From assembly GCA_029880325.1 (NCBI GenBank), contig JAOUOP010000029.1, positions 1-64,000 of the forward strand: DNA of 64,000 nt, read 5' to 3'. How positions within the stretch are numbered: position 1 is the first letter of the stretch; every line of letters begins with the position of its first letter. The DNA is from Myxococcales bacterium. GTDB taxonomy: Bacteria > Myxococcota_A > Polyangia > Polyangiales > JAFGIB01. Shown here one piece after another: positions 57,979 to 64,000 of this stretch. The position numbers were made by a program, and so were the translations under genes. The notes under the pieces were generated by a model. That model made no database searches. It saw only the letters and a list, made by a program, of their open reading frames with translations, and had not been told where the DNA came from.

Positions 57979-59025
57979 CTATTCGCGAAGCAAGACGTTG
58001 CAGTAGTACCGCACGCGTCGGATCAGCTTGCCGTGGGGCCGCTGGTCGATGTCTTTCTTTAGCGCCAACATCAGCTTGCGCTGCAGGATGTAGTTGTTGG
58101 TCCGGGGCTTTTTATAAGGAGGCAGGCCCCCTGCATCGCGCGCCGCCTGGACGGGATCGAGCAGCCTGTCGGGGTCGTCGCCCCAGCGCCTGACGTCGCC
58201 CGGGTCGAGCCCGGCGATGATGCGCTCGGCCAGGGCGAGCTTGTCGGCGTCGGCCACGAGCTCGCCCACCCACTTGTCGAGCGAACTCTCCACGGGGCGG
58301 CTCTGGGTGCCCACGGTGATCGGGTCGCCCATGCCCTTTTTGGCTTCGAAGTGCTCGCCGTAGTTGACCGCCTCGGGCGCGTCCTCGAGGCCGAGAAAAG
58401 CGAAGATCTTCGACAGCTCGCCAGCGGCGTCGCTGACCAGCCGTTCGTACCGCACGTGATGGACGTGGGCTGGCGGGTCGGAAAGGAAGTGGGCGAGGGC
58501 CGGCACGTAGCGGGCCACGATGGGGTTGAAGTCGAGGGCCGCCTGCCAGTCGCCGTTGAAGAAGCTGTTGGCGTAGCTGCTCATCACCGCCAGTGGATGG
58601 CGGGTGAGCACCACGTAGCGGGCTTGCGGGTAGAGCTTGCGCAGGAAGGGAAGTACCAGCGCGTAGGCCGGGGTTTTGTCGAGGAAGTAGCGCCGCCCGC
58701 TTTTGTCGAGCATGCGCCCGTAGAGCGTGTCGGCGTAGGCGCGCAGGGCGTCGAGGTAGTCCTCTTCACCATGGGGCAACTCCTGCACGAACGCGCGCAT
58801 CGCCTCGGCCGCGTTGATGTGGTCGTAGGGGGCCTTATCGACGTGGTCGTGGTAGCCCAGGTAGGCCAGGGGGGTGATCAGGTGGGGTTCGGGATGGGTG
58901 TAGATGCCCGGATGGGAGCCGAGCATGCGCTGCAGCAACGTGGAGCCGGCGCGCGGCGGCGACAGGACGAACAGCAGGCGGTCTTGCATCGCTGCGTTGA
59001 TACACGAATTCGATAGGCGCTTCAC
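57979..59025 (-). CDS. PAPS-dependent sulfotransferase family protein
   Basis: A 348-residue cytosolic enzyme predicted to transfer a sulfuryl group from PAPS to an acceptor. The 5'-phosphosulfate loop (LSPPRAGSTLLQRMLGSHP at 21-39) and the 3'-phosphate site (VVLTRHPLAVMSSY) are present, with DKTPAYA between. This matches the family of bacterial sulfotransferases with a P-loop-like N-terminus. The start is a GTG at 59025 overlapping the upstream stop (GTGA), so it is translationally coupled; an internal ATG at 58989 would start just before the P-loop. The acceptor is unknown. Confidence 0.9.
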   Translation of the reverse strand: MKRLSNSCINAAMQDRLLFVLSPPRAGSTLLQRMLGSHPGIYTHPEPHLITPLAYLGYHDHVDKAPYDHINAAEAMRAFVQELPHGEEDYLDALRAYADTLYGRMLDKSGRRYFLDKTPAYALVLPFLRKLYPQARYVVLTRHPLAVMSSYANSFFNGDWQAALDFNPIVARYVPALAHFLSDPPAHVHHVRYERLVSDAAGELSKIFAFLGLEDAPEAVNYGEHFEAKKGMGDPITVGTQSRPVESSLDKWVGELVADADKLALAERIIAGLDPGDVRRWGDDPDRLLDPVQAARDAGGLPPYKKPRTNNYILQRKLMLALKKDIDQRPHGKLIRRVRYYCNVLLRE

Positions 59026-59636
59026 GGCGCGCCATCGTCGCGGCCATCATCGCGCGGCTCGGGCAAGGCGGCCACGTACCAGCGCCGATCTTCGCGCGCC
59101 ATGGCAAACCACAGCTCGCGCACGCCAGTGTCGGTTTCGACCGCGGCGAGCAGCTCCAGGGGCGTGCGCGCGCCGCGGCGGCTCTCTTGAAAGGCGACCC
59201 GCGGCGGCAGCGCCTGGGGCGTCCAGCTCGGGCAGGCGGGCGCCTCGCCCCGGCGCAGGGCCTGGGCCAGGCCGCGTTGGTCGGCCGCGCAGGCCTGCAG
59301 GTAGCGAACCACGGCGCGTTCGGGCGTGCGCGTATTGTGGTCGATCTCGTGGCTGAGGGCCGAGCGCTGGCGCCCATGGGTATCCCATAGCAGCGCCAAA
59401 GTCAGACACAGCAGGCTGCTGCCGAGGGCCGGGAGCCAGGGCCGAGATCGGAGGGGCGTCGGCAACGGGTTGCGAGGGTGAGCGCCGTCGAGAGTGCCGG
59501 CGTGCGCGCCGAGTGTGGCGTGGGTGGCCGAGCCTGTGAAGGGCTTGCGGAGCCGTCGGCCACCGGAAAAAGCCCCATCGCGGCATCGAGAATTCGGCGC
59601 GCACGCGGTAGGCTCGGCGCGCCCTGCGCGGGCCAT
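59022..59636 (-). CDS. Single-pass membrane protein of unknown function, coupled to the sulfotransferase
   Basis: A protein of up to 204 residues with one hydrophobic helix (LPALGSSLLCLTLALLW) followed by a periplasm-like domain containing TPERAVVRYLQACAAD and TGVRELWFAMAREDRRWYVAALPEP. The end overlaps the sulfotransferase start by four bases. The N-terminus is uncertain: an ATG at 59636 gives a long Arg-rich n-region, a TTG at 59465 starts right before the helix, and neither has a clear ribosome binding site. I do not recognise the family; the soluble part resembles small NTF2-like domains only in pattern. Confidence 0.6.
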   Translation of the reverse strand: MARAGRAEPTACAPNSRCRDGAFSGGRRLRKPFTGSATHATLGAHAGTLDGAHPRNPLPTPLRSRPWLPALGSSLLCLTLALLWDTHGRQRSALSHEIDHNTRTPERAVVRYLQACAADQRGLAQALRRGEAPACPSWTPQALPPRVAFQESRRGARTPLELLAAVETDTGVRELWFAMAREDRRWYVAALPEPRDDGRDDGAP

Positions 59637-59651
59637 GTTGGATTCGAGGCC

Positions 59652-59963
59652 ATGCCGAACCTGGGTCTGTCGGAACTCATCGTCATCTTCTTGCTGCTGC
59701 TGGTCGTCTTCGGGGCCTCGCGGCTGCCTGCACTCGGCGAAGGCCTGGGGCGCACCATCCGCAGCTTCAAGCGGGGCTTCGCCAGCGACGACTCCATCGA
59801 GGTCAGCGAGGCCGAGCCCAAGCCACCGGCCGAGGCCAGCGAGCCCGAAGCGTCGGCCCAGGGAGGCGCGTCCAAGCCCCCGGCGGCCCGCGCCAGCAGC
59901 ACCCCGGTACGCGCCATCGGCGATGACGTCGAAGATGCCGAGCTGGTCGAGCCCAAAAGCTGA
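59652..59963 (+). CDS. tatA: Twin-arginine translocase subunit TatA
   Basis: A 103-residue pore-forming component of the Tat export system. The short N-terminal helix LGLSELIVIFLLLLVVFG is followed by the FGASRLP hinge and the amphipathic helix GEGLGRTIRSFKRGF, exactly the TatA/E pattern. The acidic Ala/Pro/Glu-rich tail (about 50-103) is typical of TatA in this lineage. It stands alone; tatB and tatC are not in this window. The upstream frame that would extend it lacks a second family match. Confidence 0.93.
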   Translation: MPNLGLSELIVIFLLLLVVFGASRLPALGEGLGRTIRSFKRGFASDDSIEVSEAEPKPPAEASEPEASAQGGASKPPAARASSTPVRAIGDDVEDAELVEPKS

Positions 59964-59976
59964 AGCTCCACCCGCT

Positions 59977-60741
59977 TCAGTGCAGCACGGTGCTACCGGT
60001 GCGGCCGATGCGCCGGGCGCAGGCTTCGCGCACATCGGTCTCGACGTCCTCGGCGCGGCAGACCCGGCGCAGGTCGCCCTTCTGCAGCAGCGGCACCAGC
60101 TGCAGCGCGATGTCCACAGGGGTGTAGGGGTTGAGCGCCAGGGCGGTCTTGACCGGGTAGCGCACGATCCAGCGCGGGCTGCGAAAGATCTCGCGCAGCA
60201 CCTCGCGCGAGACCGGGCGACGGGCGCACAGCCTCACCACGTCCGGCTCGGTGAGCGCCGGATTGCCCAGCAGGATGCGGATCACGTCGGGGTGAGGATC
60301 GCGCAGCACCCGCGCCAGCAGCTCCCGGTCGTTGCGCCGCGCCAGCGACTTGCGCTCCCCCAGGCTCACGGGGCGGCCGCGGCCGAAGTCCGGGACGCGC
60401 TGGGTTTCGGCGTCTTCTTCCAGCTCCTCCACCGCAAGCGCCCGGGCCAGGGCCGGCTGTTGGCGGGCCGTGAGCACCGCATGGACGGTGATGCGCAGCT
60501 GGGTGCAGCTCTCGTCGGCCAGGGCCAGCGAGATCGCCTGCAACAGTCCGGCGTAGTCGCGCCGTCGGGCCTCGGCACTGGCCATCACCACCGTGAAGAG
60601 ATCGGCCACCTGGTCGGGCGCCATGTCCAGCAGCGCCCGGCGCACGTAGGCGCTGCGCAGGGCATGATCGGCCAGGGCGGCCGTGGTCCGCGCCAGGGCG
60701 TCGGCCTCGAGCTGCACCGAGGACACCCCGAGATCGTGCAC
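59977..60741 (-). CDS. Predicted alpha-helical solenoid protein of unknown function
   Basis: A protein of about 254 residues with no signal peptide. It is nearly all helical, with repeated motifs such as LRDPHPDVIRILLGNPALTEPDVVRLCARRP and FRSPRWIVRYPVKTALALNPYTPVDIALQLVP, which read like HEAT-type repeats. The start is uncertain: GTG codons at 60741, 60726 and 60717 are candidates, and a longer frame reaches into the divergent sigma factor start. It is convergent with tatA, 13 bases apart. I see no catalytic motif. Confidence 0.65.
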   Translation of the reverse strand: MHDLGVSSVQLEADALARTTAALADHALRSAYVRRALLDMAPDQVADLFTVVMASAEARRRDYAGLLQAISLALADESCTQLRITVHAVLTARQQPALARALAVEELEEDAETQRVPDFGRGRPVSLGERKSLARRNDRELLARVLRDPHPDVIRILLGNPALTEPDVVRLCARRPVSREVLREIFRSPRWIVRYPVKTALALNPYTPVDIALQLVPLLQKGDLRRVCRAEDVETDVREACARRIGRTGSTVLH

Positions 60742-60771
60742 CCGGGGCGCCGGTCGCGCCAGCCCGGGGTA

Positions 60772-60801
60772 TTGGTCCCGCGCACTTTCGCGCAATAAAA
60801 T
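60772..60801 (+). promoter_or_regulatory. Candidate promoter of the ECF sigma/anti-sigma operon
   Basis: TTGGTC (60772-60777) and TAAAAT (60796-60801) are 18 bases apart on the plus strand, 47 bases before the ATG. The -10 box matches five of six consensus bases. Confidence 0.45.
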
Positions 60802-60847
60802 CTGAAGCCCCGCTGTTGCACGACAAAGCCCCGCGAGGCCCCCTCCC

Positions 60848-61528
60848 ATGCCACCCTTCGCCGCCCCGCAAGTCGACAACCGCGCGCGCTTCGAGCAGCT
60901 GCTGCGACCACAGCTGGACGCGCTCTACGCCAACGGCCTGCGGCTGACCCACAGCCCCTCGGACGCCCAGGATCTGGTTCAGGAGACAGTGCTGCGGGCC
61001 TACCGCTTTTTCGATCGCTTCGAGTCGGGCACCAACTTCAAGGCCTGGCTGCTGCGCATCCAGTACAACGCCTTCGTCAACGATTACCGGCGCCGGGGCC
61101 TGGAGCGCCAGGTTCGGCATACGCTCGAAGAAGAAGGCCGTGGCGGTGGCGTGATGTCGCGCCAGGCGCTGGCCTCCCTGAGCGATCCCGAGGGCCAGGC
61201 CCTCAGGCCTTTGCTGGCGGCGGAGCTGTCGGAGGCGCTGGCCGAGCTTCCCGAAGACCAGCAGCAAATGGTGCTGCTGGCCGACGTTGAAGAGCTGAAA
61301 TACAAGGAAATCGCGGAAATCGTGGGCTCGCCCATCGGCACTGTGATGTCGAAATTGCACCGGGCGCGGCGCGCGCTGCGGCGGCAGCTGCTCGAGCGCG
61401 CCGCCCGCGGCGAGCGGCCCTCGCAGCCAGCGCAGCAGGTTCAAGGCCCCTCTGCCGAGGGCGTTGCGGTGGACGAGACCCCGGTTTCACTTGAGCGCTA
61501 CAGGCGCAAGCGCGGCGAGGCCAGCTGA
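60848..61528 (+). CDS. ECF-type RNA polymerase sigma factor
   Basis: A 226-residue sigma-70-family factor. Region 2 shows DAQDLVQETVLRAYRFFDRFESGTNFKAWLLRIQYNAFVNDYRR; region 4 shows LPEDQQQMVLLADVEELKYKEIAEIVGSPIGTVMSKLHRARRALRRQL with the helix-turn-helix. A C-terminal tail of about 35 residues (after 190) is not conserved. The next gene overlaps its stop and encodes a zinc-finger anti-sigma factor, so this pair is a regulated sigma/anti-sigma module. The target regulon is unknown. Confidence 0.95.
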   Translation: MPPFAAPQVDNRARFEQLLRPQLDALYANGLRLTHSPSDAQDLVQETVLRAYRFFDRFESGTNFKAWLLRIQYNAFVNDYRRRGLERQVRHTLEEEGRGGGVMSRQALASLSDPEGQALRPLLAAELSEALAELPEDQQQMVLLADVEELKYKEIAEIVGSPIGTVMSKLHRARRALRRQLLERAARGERPSQPAQQVQGPSAEGVAVDETPVSLERYRRKRGEAS

Positions 61529-62382
61529 TGGACTGCGAGCGAGCACTCGAAACCCTGGACCCCTATGTGGACGGCGAGCTGGAGTCCGTCGCCGTGATCG
61601 CGACCGAGCGGCATCTGGATGCGTGTTCAGAATGCCGCGCCGAGTTGGCGTCGATTCGCCTGCTCAAACATGCCGTGCGCGAGCGTCTCGTGGGCCCGCC
61701 GGCACCCGCGGGCCTGGAGCAGCGTCTGCTTTTGGCCCTCGATGCCGAGGATGCCAAGCAGCAGCCGCGCCTGCTGGGTCGCGGGCCCTCCAGCTGGGCT
61801 GCCATCCTCGCGGTTGCGGCGGGTGTGGCGCTGGCGCTGGCGTCGGCGTTGGGGCCCATCGGTGTCGGTGAGCTCGCCGCCGGCGGCTACGGCGATCGGT
61901 CGCTCGCGACGCAGGCCGGCGTCGCCGGCCATGGCGCCGTCGATGTCCTCAGCGACATCGTGCGCCGCCACACCGACGGCCTGCCCGACGACATCGTCGG
62001 CGACACGCCCGAGCGCGTGGCCCCCTGGTTCAGCGGCAAGCTGGGCTTTCGCGTGCAGCCGGTGGACTTCGGCCAGCCCCAGGTTCGCTTCGCCGGTGCC
62101 CGGGTCTCCCACGTGGGCGACCAGCAGGCCGCCAAGCTTCAGTACGACGTGGGCGAAGGTCGCCTGACCTTGCTGGTCTTCCCTGCGCAGCCGTCGATCC
62201 GCGAGGCGCTCTCGGCCCATGCCGGTCGTCACGAGCGTGTCGGCAGCCGCACGGTGACCTATCACAATGTGCAGGGCTATACGGTGCCCATCGTCGAGCA
62301 CGATGGCGTGGTCTACGCCTTCACCGGCGACCTCGACCGTCAGCAGTTGCTGCGTCTGGCTGCCTCGGCGCAGGTCCGTTGA
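61528..62382 (+). CDS. Membrane zinc-finger anti-sigma factor
   Basis: A 284-residue protein starting one base into the sigma factor stop. The N-terminal anti-sigma zinc-binding motif is HLDACSEC (HxxxCxxC, near 29-36), with a transmembrane helix at about 90-112 (SSWAAILAVAAGVALALAS). The extracytoplasmic part (115-284) carries a domain with FSGKLGFRVQPVDFGQPQVRFAGARVSHVGD, common in myxobacterial anti-sigma factors. It should hold the sigma factor at the membrane until a signal, probably redox or envelope stress, releases it. The first codons form a 1-base overlap typical of such pairs. Confidence 0.92.
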   Translation: MDCERALETLDPYVDGELESVAVIATERHLDACSECRAELASIRLLKHAVRERLVGPPAPAGLEQRLLLALDAEDAKQQPRLLGRGPSSWAAILAVAAGVALALASALGPIGVGELAAGGYGDRSLATQAGVAGHGAVDVLSDIVRRHTDGLPDDIVGDTPERVAPWFSGKLGFRVQPVDFGQPQVRFAGARVSHVGDQQAAKLQYDVGEGRLTLLVFPAQPSIREALSAHAGRHERVGSRTVTYHNVQGYTVPIVEHDGVVYAFTGDLDRQQLLRLAASAQVR

Positions 62383-62463
62383 GGGCTCCGGTCGAGCTTG
62401 GCTCAAGCCATGTAAGCCCTCGAAACTCTTCTGACTTCGGGCGGGGGCGCGGGGTCCCGTTGT

Positions 62464-62493
62464 TGACACCCCAAAAGCCGACTCACTATCCTA
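62464..62493 (+). promoter_or_regulatory. Promoter of the AglZ/FrzS-like gene
   Basis: A perfect TTGACA (62464-62469) and TATCCT (62488-62493) are 18 bases apart, giving a leader of about 40 bases before the ATG at 62541. This is the strongest sigma-70-like promoter I see in the window. Confidence 0.6.
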
Positions 62494-62540
62494 TCGGGCG
62501 GTGAGGGCCCGCCACCCGCCGCGCGGCCGCCGAGGCTACA

Positions 62541-64000
62541 ATGAGCCAACGAATTCTTCTCTTCGACAGTGATCCGGCCTTTGCGGACGAGGTTCGCAGC
62601 AATTTCGAAGCCATGGGGGCGACCGTGGACGTGGCCGGCGACGGCCCTGCGGGTCTCGACATGGCCGCGGCCGAGCGTCCCGATCTGATCCTGCTCAGCA
62701 TCGAGCTGCCCGGGATGAACGGCTTTTTGGTCTGCAAGAAGATCAAGAAGAGCGCGGACCTCAAGAGCGTGCCGCTGATGATCCTGTCGAGCGAGGCCAC
62801 CGACGAGACCTTCGAGCAGCACAAGAAGCTGCGCACGCGTGCCGAAGACTACATCCACAAGCCGATCGCCTTTTCGGACCTGCTGACGCGCGTCAACGGC
62901 TTCGTCGAGTTCAAGAGCAACGGTGTCGCCGCCGAGCCCGAGACCGAGCCGGACATGGTCATCGAGGCCGAGGAAGAGGACGCCGAGATGGTGATCCTCG
63001 CCGACGAGGAAGAAGAGCCGCAGGAGGACGTGGATTCGTTCACCGAGGATGCCTTCGACTCCCTGGTCGCTCCGGATGCGGCGCCGGCTGCCGAGCCGCT
63101 GGCCGTGGCACCGCCGACGCCCGCACCCGTGGCTGCTCCGGTCTCTCCGCCGGCGCCTGCACCGGCACCTCCGGCTGTGGCGGCGCCCGCCCGAGATGCC
63201 GCCGGAGATGCTGCAAAGGCTGCCGAGGTTGAAGCCCTGCGGGACGAAGTGGCGGCGCTCAAGAGCAGCATGGTCGACTCCGAGGCCCGCGCCGAGCGTG
63301 CCGAACAGCAGGCCAAGCAGGCCGAGGCGCGTGCCGATTCCGCCGAGCGCTCCCTGGCCAGCGCCAGCCAACAGGGTGGCGCTTCGAGCCGCGAGTTGCT
63401 CGACCTTCGCGAACAACTCAACCGCAAGGATCGCGAGCTGCTCGACCTGCGCGATCAGGTCAGCTCCCGCGACAAGCAGTTGCTCGAGGCCAACGACAAG
63501 AGCCTCGGCTTCGAGCGCAAACTTGCCGACCAGCAAGATCAACTGCTGGCTTTTCAGCGCCAGGCCCAGTCCGACCAGGATCAGATTCAAACGCTGGAGT
63601 CCGACAAGGCCAGCGCCCACAAGCGTCTGGAAGACCTCAAGGCCCGTCACGAGCGCGCCGAGGCCAAGGCTAAGCAGCTCGACGAGATGATCGAGGAGCT
63701 CAAGCAGCAGCACGAAGTGGCGCTCGCGGAGCTGCGCAGTGAACTCGAGGGTCAGGCCGCCGAGCAGCTGGCCGACGTGGAAGGCCGGCTCAAGGCCCAG
63801 CTCGCCGCCGCCAAGGCCGAGTTCGAGGAGGAGCGCACGGCAGCCGACGAGGCCCACAGCAATGAGCTGGCGCGCTTGGGGCGCTCGATCGCGGAACTCG
63901 AGACCAAGGGCCAGGAACTCGAGGCCAGGGGTCAGCAGCTCGCCGAGGAGGGCGCTGCGCTGCAGCAGCAACTCGAGCAGGCCGGTGCGACCCGCGCCCA
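62541..64000 (+). CDS. AglZ/FrzS-like pseudo-receiver coiled-coil protein (5' part, runs off the window)
   Basis: The first 486 residues of a longer protein. Residues 1-122 form a response-regulator receiver fold (ILLFDSDPAF, LILLSIELPGMNG, IHKPIAFSDLL), but the phosphoacceptor Asp is replaced by Ser53, so phosphorylation is not expected; Lys107 is kept. An acidic Ala/Pro linker (125-225) leads to a long coiled coil from about 230 with heptads such as LLDLREQLNRKDRELLDLRDQV. This is the domain layout of Myxococcus FrzS and AglZ, polar proteins that control type IV pili and gliding. The length and the coil character favour AglZ over FrzS, but the missing end prevents a firm choice. Confidence 0.88.
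   Translation, partial: MSQRILLFDSDPAFADEVRSNFEAMGATVDVAGDGPAGLDMAAAERPDLILLSIELPGMNGFLVCKKIKKSADLKSVPLMILSSEATDETFEQHKKLRTRAEDYIHKPIAFSDLLTRVNGFVEFKSNGVAAEPETEPDMVIEAEEEDAEMVILADEEEEPQEDVDSFTEDAFDSLVAPDAAPAAEPLAVAPPTPAPVAAPVSPPAPAPAPPAVAAPARDAAGDAAKAAEVEALRDEVAALKSSMVDSEARAERAEQQAKQAEARADSAERSLASASQQGGASSRELLDLREQLNRKDRELLDLRDQVSSRDKQLLEANDKSLGFERKLADQQDQLLAFQRQAQSDQDQIQTLESDKASAHKRLEDLKARHERAEAKAKQLDEMIEELKQQHEVALAELRSELEGQAAEQLADVEGRLKAQLAAAKAEFEEERTAADEAHSNELARLGRSIAELETKGQELEARGQQLAEEGAALQQQLEQAGATRA

Noticed and set aside
62403..63971. 522-residue open frame antisense to the AglZ/FrzS-like gene
   Set aside because: Leu/Gly-rich mirror of a coiled-coil coding sequence; the plus-strand gene has a receiver fold and a promoter.

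Overview
The window is a high-GC chromosomal segment that looks like a member of the Myxococcota (delta-proteobacterial lineage). The evidence is a set of lineage-typical features: two secreted proteins ending in MYXO-CTERM-like anchors (C-terminal ends of the genes at 9806-10825 and 16576-18132), Gly/Thr/Ser-rich lipoproteins, soluble Ser/Thr kinases, FHA-domain regulators, an Oar-like TonB-dependent receptor with a carboxypeptidase-like N-domain, and, at the right edge, an AglZ/FrzS-type pseudo-receiver coiled-coil protein. Genus and species cannot be read from the sequence.

Left part (1-12.9 kb): an FHA-GGDEF diguanylate cyclase and a Ser/Thr kinase on the minus strand, then a compact seven-gene plus-strand cluster: Oar-like receptor, lipoprotein, TonB, ExbB, two ExbD and a matrixin-type metalloprotease. 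This resembles a self-contained energised outer-membrane transporter with its cargo. An FHA-less sigma-54 activator faces it convergently. 12.9-24.5 kb: a mix of envelope and secreted proteins (MYXO-CTERM Asp-box protein, SGNH hydrolase, LysM-M74 murein endopeptidase, phosphodiesterase-like lipoprotein, repeat lipoproteins) and a second sigma-54 activator with an FHA and a degenerate GGDEF domain. 24.6-38.5 kb: enolase, a biotin-carboxylase homologue that has lost several catalytic residues, ybeY, an HU-like protein preceded by DnaA-box-like motifs, a small CXXC protein, an L,D-transpeptidase, a divergent inositol-phosphate synthase / nucleotidyltransferase pair, and a TatP/TatT-type TRAP pair.

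38.6-47.3 kb is the conserved translation/transcription block rimP-nusA-ylxR(-L7Ae)-infB-ylxP-rbfA-nrnA-truB, mostly with touching or overlapping stops and starts. It is preceded by a promoter and an intrinsic-terminator-like hairpin that may act as an attenuator. 47.5-62.4 kb holds a 1660-residue TPR protein with an internal papain-like C39 peptidase domain, a large near-perfect inverted repeat upstream of it, a second Ser/Thr kinase, a membrane-anchored sulfatase-fold/HEAT-repeat protein, tRNA-Cys(GCA) with its terminator, a sulfotransferase operon, tatA, and an ECF sigma / zinc-finger anti-sigma pair. The AglZ/FrzS-like gene starts at 62541 behind a good sigma-70-type promoter and runs off the right end.

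Starts were revised where a signal peptide, a ribosome binding site or an overlap with the upstream stop favoured a different codon. All functional calls come from recognising motifs by eye; no database search was possible.
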